Source: Microbacteriaceae bacterium UBA1487
GTDB taxonomy: Bacteria; Actinomycetota; Actinomycetes; Actinomycetales; Microbacteriaceae
DNA: 10,865 bases
Assembly (NCBI GenBank): GCA_002325245.1
Contig: DCRR01000021.1
Coordinates: 11,790 to 22,654 of the forward strand
Direction: 5' to 3'
The notes below the pieces were generated by a model that was given only the letters and a program-made list of their open reading frames with translations, did not search any database and was not told the origin of the DNA. Position 1 is the stretch's first letter, and each line of letters starts with the position of its first letter. A program made the position numbers and the translations under genes. Positions 1 through 6,869 of the stretch are shown here, piece by piece.

Positions 1-261
1 TTCACCCGCGGACTGGCGAAGGAACTCGGACCGAGCGGCACCACCGTGAACGCCCTCGCGCCGGGGTTCATCGAAGACACCCCCTTCCACGACACCTTCA
101 CGACCGCCGAGTCGAAGGCCGAGACCATCCAGGGCATCCCAATGGGGCGCGCGGGCACGCCCGCCGATGTGGCGACCGCCACGCTGTGGCTCGCCGACCC
201 GGCGACGAGCTTCGTGAGCGGCGCGGTGATCGACATCAACGGCGCGCAGTTCTTCGGTTAG
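1..261 (+). CDS. SDR-family oxidoreductase, C-terminal part
   Basis: The frame is open from the first base and ends in TAG at 259-261, giving the last 86 residues of a short-chain dehydrogenase/reductase. The opening residues FTRGLAKELGPSGTTVNALAPGF match the helix and strand that follow the catalytic YxxxK motif in this family. That motif and the Rossmann GxxxGxG loop therefore lie just left of the window. The tail (GRAGTPADVATATLWLADPATSFVSG, then VIDINGAQF) is the usual SDR C-terminus, where a conserved Gly helps form the substrate pocket. Such enzymes oxidise or reduce alcohols or ketones with NAD(P)H in the cytoplasm. The adjacent RbsD/FucU gene and IclR regulator suggest a sugar dehydrogenase, for example acting on L-fucose or a similar sugar, but that is inferred from context only. 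Confidence 0.93.
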   Translation, partial: FTRGLAKELGPSGTTVNALAPGFIEDTPFHDTFTTAESKAETIQGIPMGRAGTPADVATATLWLADPATSFVSGAVIDINGAQFFG

Positions 262-265
262 ACGC

Positions 266-703
266 ATGATCAACGGACCGATCATCCATCCGCCGATCCT
301 CGGCGCCTTGGCCGCCGCGGGTCACAAGTCGACCATCCTGGTCGCCGATGCCCACTACGCGGCGGCGACCGCCGTCGGGCCCCACGCCACGGTCGCCTAC
401 CTCAACTTCACCGCCGGAACGCCACTGACCACCGAGGTCATCGCGGCACTCACCTCGATGCTCCCCTTCGAGCGGCGCACGAGCATGACCGTGCCGGACG
501 ACGTCGGCGCCGAGGTGCCGGCCGAGGTCGGCGCGATCCTCGGCGCGGAGATCCCGCACGACACGGTCGCGCGCGAGGAGTTCTACGCCCTCGCCCGGAG
601 CGAGGACCTGGTGCTCTGCATCGTCACCGGCGACACGCGGCGCTTCGCCAACACACTGCTCACCGTGGGTGTCAACCTGACGGAGCCGTCGCGTTCGGGG
701 TGA
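266..703 (+). CDS. RbsD/FucU-family sugar mutarotase
   Basis: A 145-residue protein of the RbsD/FucU fold, which interconverts anomers of sugars such as ribose or fucose and so feeds the next enzyme. The N-terminus has the family layout, with His8 and then GHKSTILVADAHY (19-31). This places His20 and Asp28 at the positions of the catalytic His20/Asp28 pair of RbsD. The C-terminal VTGDTRRFANTLLTVGV (120-136) matches the TGE...YANxxLxxGV signature at the sugar-binding edge. Length is typical (about 140). The ATG is 4 bp after the SDR stop and has no clear Shine-Dalgarno of its own, so translational coupling is likely. Pairing with an SDR points to a pyranose dehydrogenation pathway, as in non-phosphorylating L-fucose degradation. 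The exact sugar is unknown. Confidence 0.88.
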   Translation: MINGPIIHPPILGALAAAGHKSTILVADAHYAAATAVGPHATVAYLNFTAGTPLTTEVIAALTSMLPFERRTSMTVPDDVGAEVPAEVGAILGAEIPHDTVAREEFYALARSEDLVLCIVTGDTRRFANTLLTVGVNLTEPSRSG

Positions 704-728
704 GATATCCCCGACACCGCGGCGGGGG

Positions 729-745
729 TGTGCAAAACTTGCACA
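729..745. promoter_or_regulatory. Perfect inverted repeat, likely operator of the IclR gene
   Basis: TGTGCAA-AAC-TTGCACA is a perfect 7+7 bp inverted repeat with a 3-bp spacer. It sits 31 bp before the GTG start of the IclR-type gene, in an otherwise very GC-rich spacer. IclR proteins bind such palindromes as dimers of dimers and often repress themselves, so autoregulation is the simplest reading. It may also control the fucose-like operon. A weaker CCCCG/CGGGG pair at 709-727 precedes it and lacks a T tract, so it is not called a terminator. Confidence 0.6.
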
Positions 746-763
746 GATGGCGCAGTCAGCGCT

Positions 764-770
764 GGTGAGG
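764..770 (+). promoter_or_regulatory. Ribosome binding site supporting the GTG start at 777
   Basis: GGTGAGG lies 6 nt before the GTG at 777 and decides this start. The protein then begins SQTVSRAIDIL, exactly where IclR-family N-termini begin. Confidence 0.7.
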
Positions 771-776
771 TGAAAC

Positions 777-1559
777 GTGTCCCAGACGGTCAGCAGAGCG
801 ATCGACATCCTCGAGTTCTGCAGTCAGCGCCCGCGCGAGCTGCGCGAGATCGCAGAAGAGCTCGGCGTGCACCGCACCACGGCGCTGCGCATCCTGCAGA
901 CGCTCGCCGCGGCCGGATTCGTGCGCAAGGACGCCTCCGGGCGCTACGGCGTCGGGTTCCGCCTCGCGGGCCTCGCCCAGTCGGCGCTCGACCAGTTCGA
1001 ACTGCGGAGCGTCGTCCACCCGCACCTGGTGCGCCTCTCCGAGCGCACCAATCAGACCATCCAGTTCGCCGTGCCTCAGGGCGGGCAGATGGTCTACGTC
1101 GACAAGGTCGAACCGAGCCAGGGCATCAGCCTCAACACGACGATCGGCGGATTCGTCGTGATCCACACCGCGGGGGTCAGCAAGGCGATCCTCGCCAACC
1201 TCGACGAGGCCTCGCGCGACCGGATCATCGCCAACGCCTCGTTCGAGCGCTACAACGACAACACGATCACGAACAAGGACGAGCTCCTGCAGCGCCTGGA
1301 GAAGGTGCGCTCCGCGGGGTGGGCCACCGACGAGGGCGAATTCGATGTCGTGTCGAACTGCATCGCCGCACCCGTCTGGGCCCAGGCGAACCGGGTGGCG
1401 GGCGCGATCTCGATCACGTCGTTCCGTGAGAAGGCCGACATCCCGGCGCTCCTGGCCCACCTCGACGACCTGCTGGCGACCACGCGCGAGATCTCGCACG
1501 AGCTCGGCTGGCGCGCCGACGACGCCGCCTCGGCCCTCGCGTCAAGCAAAGAACTGTAG
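777..1559 (+). CDS. IclR-family transcriptional regulator
   Basis: A 260-residue protein of standard IclR length. Residues 1-65 form the winged helix-turn-helix (TVSRAIDILEF, then LREIAEELGVHRTTALRILQTL and the wing GRYGVGFRL). Residues about 75-250 form the GAF-like effector domain, with AVPQGGQMVYVDKV (98-111) and the C-terminal family signature GEFDVVSNCIAAPVW (187-201). That signature includes Cys195, which lines the effector pocket in relatives. IclR proteins sense small carboxylates or sugars and repress or activate a nearby catabolic operon. The neighbouring SDR and RbsD/FucU genes are the likely targets. The start is GTG with a good Shine-Dalgarno. The TAG stop overlaps the 3' end of a tRNA gene on the other strand. 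Confidence 0.93.
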   Translation: MSQTVSRAIDILEFCSQRPRELREIAEELGVHRTTALRILQTLAAAGFVRKDASGRYGVGFRLAGLAQSALDQFELRSVVHPHLVRLSERTNQTIQFAVPQGGQMVYVDKVEPSQGISLNTTIGGFVVIHTAGVSKAILANLDEASRDRIIANASFERYNDNTITNKDELLQRLEKVRSAGWATDEGEFDVVSNCIAAPVWAQANRVAGAISITSFREKADIPALLAHLDDLLATTREISHELGWRADDAASALASSKEL

Positions 1560-1630
1560 CGAGGGCGGGACTCGAACCCGCGACCCCACGATTATGAGTC
1601 GTGTGCTCTAACCACCTGAGCTACCCCGCC
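1557..1630 (-). tRNA. tRNA-Met (CAT), probably elongator
   Basis: Read on the minus strand it folds as a full cloverleaf: acceptor GGCGGGG with CCTCGCT, D-arm GCTC/GAGC, anticodon stem CACGA/TCGTG around loop CTCATAA (anticodon CAT), variable GGGTC, and T-arm GCGGG-TTCGAGT-CCCGC. The body resembles elongator tRNA-Met (CTCATAA loop, GGGGTC variable region). A tRNA-Ile2 with lysidine-modified CAT cannot be fully excluded. The initiator is excluded by the GC-poor lower anticodon stem. The acceptor has G1-U72 and G5-U68 wobbles. CCA is not encoded. The discriminator base and position 72 fall inside the TAG stop of the IclR gene. Confidence 0.92.
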
Positions 1631-1643
1631 GGGAGAAACGCTG

Positions 1644-1682
1644 TGGTTTCGATACGCCGCTTTGCGGCTACTCAACCAGCTG
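1644..1682. repeat. Dispersed hairpin repeat (REP-like) between two tRNA genes
   Basis: The spacer between the two tRNA genes contains TGGTTTCGATAC-GCCGC-TTT-GCGGC-TACTCAACCA. The inner stem GCCGC/GCGGC (1656-1660, 1664-1668) has a 3-nt loop, and the outer arms are TGGTT (1644-1648) and AACCA (1674-1678). From general knowledge, elements of the form GGTTTCGATACG...CTCAACCAG recur many times in Microbacteriaceae and other actinobacterial genomes. Only one copy is in this window, so repetition cannot be shown here. Confidence 0.65.
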
Positions 1683-1688
1683 GTTCCG

Positions 1689-1760
<72 letters not shown>

Positions 1761-1788
1761 GCGTCGCGGTTGCCCGCGGCACCGCAAG

Positions 1789-1818
1789 AGCCTACCACCC
1801 GCGCGGGGTGGGTTTTAA
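1789..1818 (-). promoter_or_regulatory. Possible promoter of the tRNA-Thr/tRNA-Met unit
   Basis: On the minus strand TTAAAA (1813-1818) and TAGGCT (1789-1794) are separated by 18 bp, and the -10 box lies about 28 nt before the tRNA-Thr 5' end. This fits a sigma-70-type promoter for the two tRNAs. The spacer also contains a CCACCC/GGGTGG hairpin (1795-1811). That hairpin is followed by TTTT only on the plus strand, where no gene precedes it. It might also help stop transcription of the GH13 gene that ends at 1823. Confidence 0.35.
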
Positions 1819-1822
1819 CCGC

Positions 1823-3679
1823 CTACGCACTCCACGCGGGGAGGGGGATGCCGGGGAGGCGCCAGGCGAGGAACTCCGGCCCGTCGGTCGACACGCTGCC
1901 CGCCTGCCAGGTGGCGGTGCCCTCGAGAAGTTCGGCGTCATCCGGCAGTTCGACACCCAGCTCAACCGTGCACGATCCGCGCGCGGCGAGCACCAGCACG
2001 CTCTCCTCAGCCGACTCGCGCACGAACGCGATCGCCTCCGCCGAGGCGTGCAGCCAGCGGATGCCGCCGCCGTTGAGCACCGGGTGCGCCCGGCGCAGCC
2101 CGATCAGCCGGCGGTACAGCGCCATCGGCTCGGCGAACTCCGGCTCGTCGGCGCGCGCCCACGGCAGCGGGGTGCGCGAGTGCTCCCCGTCGTCGCCGTG
2201 CAGACCCCACTCGGCGCCCGCCCACACCACCGGGATGCCCGGCAGCGTCATCGACAGCCCGACCGCTACCGGCACCACGCCCTCCCGCGCGACGTTGCGG
2301 AACCGCGGGGTGTCGTGGGTGTCGAGCGCGTTCATGTTCTGCAGCCGCACCCGCCACGGGAAGGCCGCCGCGAACGACAGGTGGGCGGCCACGAAGTCGT
2401 CGCCGCCGAACTCGCTCGTGCGCTGCAGAGCCAGACCGAGGCCGCCGCCCGCGGGGGTGCCCGGAACCCCGAGCCAGTTCCACAGCGGCCGGGTGAAGTT
2501 CGCGTAGGTCATGGCGCCGTGCCAGGCATCCCCGGTGAAGTCGGGGGCGGCATCGTTGGTGGACTCGCCGAGCAGGATCGTGTCGGCGTTGATCTCCTTC
2601 ATCGTGCGCCGCACCGTCTGACGCACCTCGGCGTTCAGGTCGAGGTCGCGGAAGCGGCCGGTCATGTTGGCGACGTCGATGCGCCAGCCGTCGAAGGCGA
2701 ACGGCGGCTTCAGGTAGCGCGCCACCACCGAGTCGTCGCCGTCGATGAAGCGGCGCCGCAGCTCCTGCGAGCGCCAGTCGAACTTCGGCAGGCTCGGCAC
2801 TCCCAGCCAGCTCGCGTAGGAGGTCTGCTCGTCGTTCAGCCACAGATAGAACGCGCTCTCCGGCGCCTCCGGGTTGCCGTAGGCCGCCTGGAACCATTCG
2901 TGCGCATCGCCGGAGTGGTTCGTCGTCAGATCGCCGATGACCCGGATGCCCCGGGCGTGCGCCGCCTCGACCAGCGAGACGAGCGCCTCGTCGCCCCCGA
3001 GCAGCGGGTCGACGTGGTCGAAGGAGAGCGCGTCGTAGCGGTGGTTGCTGCGGGCGGGGAAGACGGGCGTCAGGTACAGCAGGTTCACGCCGAGCGAGCT
3101 CAGGTGATCCAGGTGCTCTTCGACGCCCGGGAGGTCGCCGCCGTAGAACTGCTGCGCCGTGTGCGCGCGATCCTGGTCGACCTCGTCGTCCCACTCGGCG
3201 GGCTCGGCCCACTCGGGCAGCTCGGCCTCGGCGATCGGGCCGGCCGCGGCGGAGCGCGCGAAGCGGTCGGGGAACACCTGATACATGACGGCCTCGCGGG
3301 CCCAGGCGGGCGGCGGGGCGGCGGTCACCAGCCGGAAGTCGTCGACGTCGCGCGTCTCCGTCACCGAGAGCCCGGCGGCGTTCAGCCAGCGGATCGCCCC
3401 CGACTCGAGCTCGAGCAGGAACCGGTAGCCGTGCACCGGATTCTCGACGTGCAGCTCCGCCTCCCACCAGCTCGCGGCGTCGTCCTGATGCACGAGCTGC
3501 GCCTCGGTGAAGCGCGGCTCACGGTCGGGATTCGAGCGGGTGAGCACGCGCGCCACGGGCTCGAAGGAGCGGGGCACCCGCAGTCGCACGCGCACCGTCT
3601 CGCCGAGGGCGGGCGTCTCGGTCGAGACATAGAGAGATGAGCCGTCGTGGTGGGGCGCCGCAGCGAGGTCGCGAGACAT
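1823..3679 (-). CDS. GH13 neopullulanase/cyclomaltodextrinase-like glycosidase
   Basis: A 618-residue alpha-amylase-family enzyme that would hydrolyse alpha-1,4 (and perhaps alpha-1,6) bonds in maltodextrins, cyclodextrins or pullulan. Residues 1-118 look like the N-terminal beta-sandwich (CBM34-like) typical of this subgroup. The catalytic barrel starts at VMYQVFPDRFARS (131-143), the hallmark of neopullulanases. Region I is DLTTNH (250-255), region V is LPKFD (297-301, compare MPKLN), region II is GWRIDVAN with nucleophile Asp335, region III is LLGES with acid/base Glu372, and region IV is DTHD with Asp456. No signal peptide, so it is cytoplasmic. It is divergent from the alpha-glucosidase at 3768, with which it probably shares substrates. 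The ATG lacks a Shine-Dalgarno and looks leaderless. Exact specificity is not determinable by eye. Confidence 0.92.
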   Translation of the reverse strand: MSRDLAAAPHHDGSSLYVSTETPALGETVRVRLRVPRSFEPVARVLTRSNPDREPRFTEAQLVHQDDAASWWEAELHVENPVHGYRFLLELESGAIRWLNAAGLSVTETRDVDDFRLVTAAPPPAWAREAVMYQVFPDRFARSAAAGPIAEAELPEWAEPAEWDDEVDQDRAHTAQQFYGGDLPGVEEHLDHLSSLGVNLLYLTPVFPARSNHRYDALSFDHVDPLLGGDEALVSLVEAAHARGIRVIGDLTTNHSGDAHEWFQAAYGNPEAPESAFYLWLNDEQTSYASWLGVPSLPKFDWRSQELRRRFIDGDDSVVARYLKPPFAFDGWRIDVANMTGRFRDLDLNAEVRQTVRRTMKEINADTILLGESTNDAAPDFTGDAWHGAMTYANFTRPLWNWLGVPGTPAGGGLGLALQRTSEFGGDDFVAAHLSFAAAFPWRVRLQNMNALDTHDTPRFRNVAREGVVPVAVGLSMTLPGIPVVWAGAEWGLHGDDGEHSRTPLPWARADEPEFAEPMALYRRLIGLRRAHPVLNGGGIRWLHASAEAIAFVRESAEESVLVLAARGSCTVELGVELPDDAELLEGTATWQAGSVSTDGPEFLAWRLPGIPLPAWSA

Positions 3680-3685
3680 GACGGG

Positions 3686-3691
3686 AGGCTA
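3686..3691 (-). promoter_or_regulatory. Leaderless -10 box of the neopullulanase-like gene
   Basis: TAGCCT on the minus strand ends 6 nt before the ATG, so transcription would begin at or next to the A of the start codon. No Shine-Dalgarno is present. The 88-bp divergent spacer also holds three GTCGA copies (3704, 3712, 3732), possibly part of a shared operator, though this is weak. Confidence 0.55.
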
Positions 3692-3755
3692 CCCGAGTCG
3701 CGTGTCGAACAGTCGACGATGCCGAACGCCGGTCGAAGGTGCGGCGCTTCCCAGC

Positions 3756-3761
3756 TAGCGT
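3756..3761 (+). promoter_or_regulatory. Leaderless -10 box of the alpha-glucosidase gene
   Basis: TAGCGT ends 6 nt before the ATG at 3768. The only purine run, GAAGG, is 1 nt from the ATG and too close to act as a Shine-Dalgarno, so a leaderless transcript is likely. Confidence 0.55.
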
Positions 3762-3767
3762 GAAGGC

Positions 3768-5402
3768 ATGAGCGAGTGGTGGCGGACGGCCGTGATCTAC
3801 CAGGTGTATCCGCGATCCTTCGCGGACGCCGACGGCGACGGCGTCGGCGATCTGGCGGGCGTCACCGGCCGCCTCGACGAGCTCGCCGACCTGGGCGTCG
3901 ACGCCGTCTGGCTCTCGCCGTTCTTCACCAGCCCGCAGAACGATGCCGGCTACGACGTCGCCGACTACTGCGACATCGACCCGATCTTCGGCACCCTCGC
4001 CGACTTCGACCGGATGCGCGACCGCGCCCATGAGCTCGGCCTCAAGGTCATCGTCGACCTGGTGCCCAACCACTCCTCACGCGAGCACCCGTGGTTCCAG
4101 CAGGCCCTCGCCGCCGAGCCCGGCTCGCCCGAGCGCGCCCGCTACCTGTTCCGCGATGGACGGGGCGCCGACGGCTCCGCGCCGCCGAACAACTGGAAGT
4201 CGGTGTTCGGCGGCGATGCGTGGACGCGCATCAGCGAGGCCGACGGAACGCCCGGCCAGTGGTACCTGCACCTCTTCGACTCGAGCCAGCCCGATTTCGA
4301 TTGGACGAACCCGGAGGTGCACGAGTTCTTCCGCGGCGTGCTGCGCTTCTGGCTCGACCGCGGCGTGGACGGCTTCCGCGTCGACGTGGCGCACGGCATG
4401 GCCAAGGTAGCGGGGCTTCCCGACTACACCCCGCCGGAGGACGGCGGCAGCATGGGCAGCGATGAGGCCGACGTGCCCTATTGGGCGCAGCCGGGCGTGC
4501 ATCCGATCTACCGCGACTGGCACGAGCTGCTCGCCGAGTACGGCCCCGACCGGGTTCTGATCGGCGAGGCCTGGGTGGAGCCGCTCACGAAGCTCGCGCT
4601 CTGGGTGCGCCCCGACGAGATGCACCAGACCTTCAACTTCGCCTACCTCGAGACTCCGTGGGAGGCGGCACGGCTGCGCCGCGTCGTCGACGACTCTCTC
4701 GCCGCGTTCGGCGCGGTCGGCGCCCCGAGCACGTGGGTCCTCTCGAATCACGACATGATCCGTCACGCGAGTCGCCTGGCGCTCACGCCGCCGCCCCCGC
4801 AGGGCGAGGGCATCGGCCCGAAGAGCTCGCCGCGTCCGGATCCTGTCGTCGGCCTGCGCCGCGCCCGCGCGGCCACCGCCTTCATGCTCGCGCTGCCCGG
4901 CTCCAGCTACCTGTACCAGGGCGAAGAGCTCGGCCTGCCCGAAGTGATCGACCTGCCGGACAGTGCGCGCCAGGATCCGACCTTCGCCCGCACCCACGGC
5001 GAGACCTACGGTCGCGACGGATGCCGGGTGCCGATCCCCTGGGAGGCCGACGCGCCCGCCTACGGCTTCAACGACACCGGCGCGAGCTGGCTGCCGCAGC
5101 CGGAGAGCTGGGGCGAGCTCGCGCGCGACCGTCAGGTGGGCGTCGACGGCTCCACGCTGGAGCTGTATCGTTCGGCGCTCGCGCTTCGTCGCCTCCACCA
5201 TCTGGCCGAGCACGCGCTCGAGTGGCTGCCGTCGGAGGAGGCCGAGGTGCTGCGCTTCCGGGTCGGCGACGTCGTGATCGCGGCCAACACGGGAACGGCG
5301 CCTGCCGAGCTTCCCTCGGGCGGGGTGCTGCTCGCCAGCGGCGACCTCGCCGACGGCCGGCTGCCGGCCGACACCACCGTCTGGGTCGACGCCACCGTCT
5401 GA
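3768..5402 (+). CDS. GH13 alpha-glucosidase / oligo-1,6-glucosidase-type
   Basis: A 544-residue exo-acting alpha-glucosidase of the oligo-1,6-glucosidase branch of GH13, which releases glucose from short maltodextrins or isomaltose-type sugars in the cytoplasm (no signal peptide). Motifs: WWRTAVIYQVYPRSFAD at the N-terminus, a DADGDGVGDL calcium-type loop (20-29), region I DLVPNH (97-102), QPDFD (174-178, the QPDLN marker of this branch), GFRVDVAH with nucleophile Asp206, LIGEAW with acid/base Glu267, and SNHD with Asp329. Val207 follows the nucleophile. In B. cereus and yeast isomaltase-type enzymes Val there goes with alpha-1,6 activity, whereas Thr or Ala goes with alpha-1,4. A Pro-rich insertion (341-358) follows region IV. 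It is divergent from a neopullulanase-like gene, and no transporter or regulator is adjacent in this window. Confidence 0.93.
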   Translation: MSEWWRTAVIYQVYPRSFADADGDGVGDLAGVTGRLDELADLGVDAVWLSPFFTSPQNDAGYDVADYCDIDPIFGTLADFDRMRDRAHELGLKVIVDLVPNHSSREHPWFQQALAAEPGSPERARYLFRDGRGADGSAPPNNWKSVFGGDAWTRISEADGTPGQWYLHLFDSSQPDFDWTNPEVHEFFRGVLRFWLDRGVDGFRVDVAHGMAKVAGLPDYTPPEDGGSMGSDEADVPYWAQPGVHPIYRDWHELLAEYGPDRVLIGEAWVEPLTKLALWVRPDEMHQTFNFAYLETPWEAARLRRVVDDSLAAFGAVGAPSTWVLSNHDMIRHASRLALTPPPPQGEGIGPKSSPRPDPVVGLRRARAATAFMLALPGSSYLYQGEELGLPEVIDLPDSARQDPTFARTHGETYGRDGCRVPIPWEADAPAYGFNDTGASWLPQPESWGELARDRQVGVDGSTLELYRSALALRRLHHLAEHALEWLPSEEAEVLRFRVGDVVIAANTGTAPAELPSGGVLLASGDLADGRLPADTTVWVDATV

Positions 5403-5418
5403 GGGCGCGACCCCGCGA

Positions 5419-6702
5419 TCAGGAGGCGGCCTTCGCCTGCAGCCAGGTGAACGGGTTCACCTTGACCCCGTCGATCCAGATCTCTAAATGCAGGTGCGGC
5501 CCGGTGGAGGCTCCCGAGTTTCCGACAAGGCCGACGAAGTCACCGACCGAGACGACGTCACCGACTTGAAGCGGGCTCGAGTTGTACTGCATGTGGGCGT
5601 ACTTGCTGGTGATCACCTGCCCGTCGATCTCGTGCTCGATCTCGACGGTGTTGCCGTAGCTCCAGTTGGCCTCGTCGTGCGCCACGACCACCCCGTCGGC
5701 GATCACGTAGATCGGCTGACCGTCACCGGGAATCAAGTCGACTCCCTGGTGATAGCTCGAGCACCCGCGACACGGCGACACGCGGTCGCCGAAGCCGTCT
5801 GAGATCGGCACCGGGAACGGGAAGGGCCACTGGATGTCGCCAGTGCCGACGGTATAGCTGTAGCTGGCCTGGCCGTAGCGCTGCTGCAGGATCTCGGCCC
5901 ACGAGGTGACGCCGAACGTCGAACGCTCGGCAACGTCGGTCGACACGGCCTCGTCGACGGAGAGCGTCTGCACCGCTTCGGCGCTGAGCGCCGCGCCCGC
6001 TGCCGCATCCGCATCGGGGTTGTAGACGGCGTTCGCCGGCAGCGTCAGGCCGACCATGAAGGCGCCCGCCAGCAGGAGCGCTGCGGACGAGAGCACCCGG
6101 GCGCTCCAGCTCTTGCGGTGCCCGCGGCCGCGCGCCGGCGCACTCGGCCGGCGGGACCGGGTGGGGGGCGCGGTTGCCGCACGACGACGACGTCCGAGCT
6201 TGGCGGTGGCGGGCTCGGGGCGCGACGCCGAGCGCGACGCGGCACGGCGCGGCCGGGCTTCGGGAGCCGGTGCGGCCTCCGGGGCCTCCGCGAAGGTGTC
6301 CGGGAGTGCCACCGGGCGAGCGGCGGCAGGAGCAGGTGCCGGAGCAGCCGCAAACGCGGGTGCGGGCTCCGGTGCCGCAATCGGCGCGGGAATCGCCGGC
6401 GCGACAGGAGCGGGCACGGAGCTGGCAGCCGCGGCTTCACGCGCGCGGGCCTCGCGACGAGTGAGCGGCGGGGTCTCCGCCGACGGCGCGACGGCAACCG
6501 GGGTCGGCGCCGGCAGGTCGGAGACCGGGGCCATCGGAACGAGATCCGCCAGAAGCGAGGGCTGCGGGGGCGCCGATGGCGGGGCAGCGGGCCCGACATC
6601 CGCGGGGCTCGGCGGGGCGGACGAGATGAGGCCCAGCAGCTCGAAGGCCGAGACCTCTCGGTCCTGGCTCTCGCGGGGCGTCGAGTCGTCCGCGCGCGTC
6701 AC
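5419..6702 (-). CDS. M23-family peptidoglycan peptidase, membrane-anchored
   Basis: A LytM-type zinc endopeptidase that cleaves peptide cross-links in the cell wall. I prefer the GTG at 6702, giving 427 residues that begin VTRADDSTPRESQ. The same frame is open back to a TTG at 6804, which would add 34 residues that do not look like protein family sequence. Numbered from the GTG, residues about 30-195 are Ala/Pro-rich with an LTRREAR box (80-86). A basic stretch precedes a membrane or signal segment (VLSSAALLLAGAFMVGLTL, 203-221), so the C-terminus is outside. The peptidase domain has HQGVD (His318, Asp322), KYAHM (catalytic His370) and GPHLHLE (His403, His405), a complete zinc and catalytic set. 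CRGC precedes the first His. Its 3' end converges with the alpha-glucosidase, 16 bp apart. Confidence 0.9.
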   Translation of the reverse strand: MTRADDSTPRESQDREVSAFELLGLISSAPPSPADVGPAAPPSAPPQPSLLADLVPMAPVSDLPAPTPVAVAPSAETPPLTRREARAREAAAASSVPAPVAPAIPAPIAAPEPAPAFAAAPAPAPAAARPVALPDTFAEAPEAAPAPEARPRRAASRSASRPEPATAKLGRRRRAATAPPTRSRRPSAPARGRGHRKSWSARVLSSAALLLAGAFMVGLTLPANAVYNPDADAAAGAALSAEAVQTLSVDEAVSTDVAERSTFGVTSWAEILQQRYGQASYSYTVGTGDIQWPFPFPVPISDGFGDRVSPCRGCSSYHQGVDLIPGDGQPIYVIADGVVVAHDEANWSYGNTVEIEHEIDGQVITSKYAHMQYNSSPLQVGDVVSVGDFVGLVGNSGASTGPHLHLEIWIDGVKVNPFTWLQAKAAS

Positions 6703-6804
6703 CGTTCCGCCACCCTCGACGCGCTGCTGAGGCCGCGGCGCACGCCGGACGCACTCAGGGCGCGGATCGGGAACAAGCGCGAAGCTCCTTACGGTGCTCG
6801 CCAA

Positions 6805-6836
6805 GGTGAGGGGCGAAGTAGGGGTCGGACCTCACC
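6805..6836 (-). promoter_or_regulatory. Inverted repeat in the 5' leader of the M23 gene
   Basis: On the minus strand GGTGAGG (6830-6836) pairs perfectly with CCTCACC (6805-6811) across 18 nt. It lies right at the start of the predicted leader, between the promoter and the coding frame. It could be an RNA hairpin near the transcript 5' end or a DNA operator. I do not recognise a known riboswitch, including ydaO/c-di-AMP, which often precedes actinobacterial cell-wall hydrolases. Confidence 0.45.
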
Positions 6837-6837
6837 G

Positions 6838-6867
6838 ATGGTAACGAATCGGCAACGTCAAGGCCAA
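6838..6867 (-). promoter_or_regulatory. Candidate promoter of the M23 gene
   Basis: On the minus strand TTGGCC (6862-6867) and TACCAT (6838-6843) are separated by 18 bp. This predicts a start of transcription near 6831 and a leader of about 130 nt if translation begins at the GTG at 6702. Confidence 0.45.
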
Positions 6868-6869
6868 GT

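Noticed and set aside
236..808. Minus-strand frame opposite the RbsD/FucU gene
   Set aside because: Low-complexity Arg/Gly/Asp composition, while the plus-strand frame matches a known family.
1795..1816. Plus-strand terminator CCACCC/GGGTGG + TTTT
   Set aside because: No plus-strand gene feeds it, the T run is only four, and the same bases are needed for a plausible tRNA promoter on minus. Mentioned only as a note.
4077..5213. Long minus-strand open frame opposite the alpha-glucosidase
   Set aside because: Antisense shadow. The plus strand carries all catalytic motifs in order.
6702..6804. TTG at 6804 as the M23 start
   Set aside because: It directly abuts a hairpin, lacks a Shine-Dalgarno, and adds 34 residues unlike the protein's usual N-terminus. 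GTG at 6702 is preferred, though not proven.
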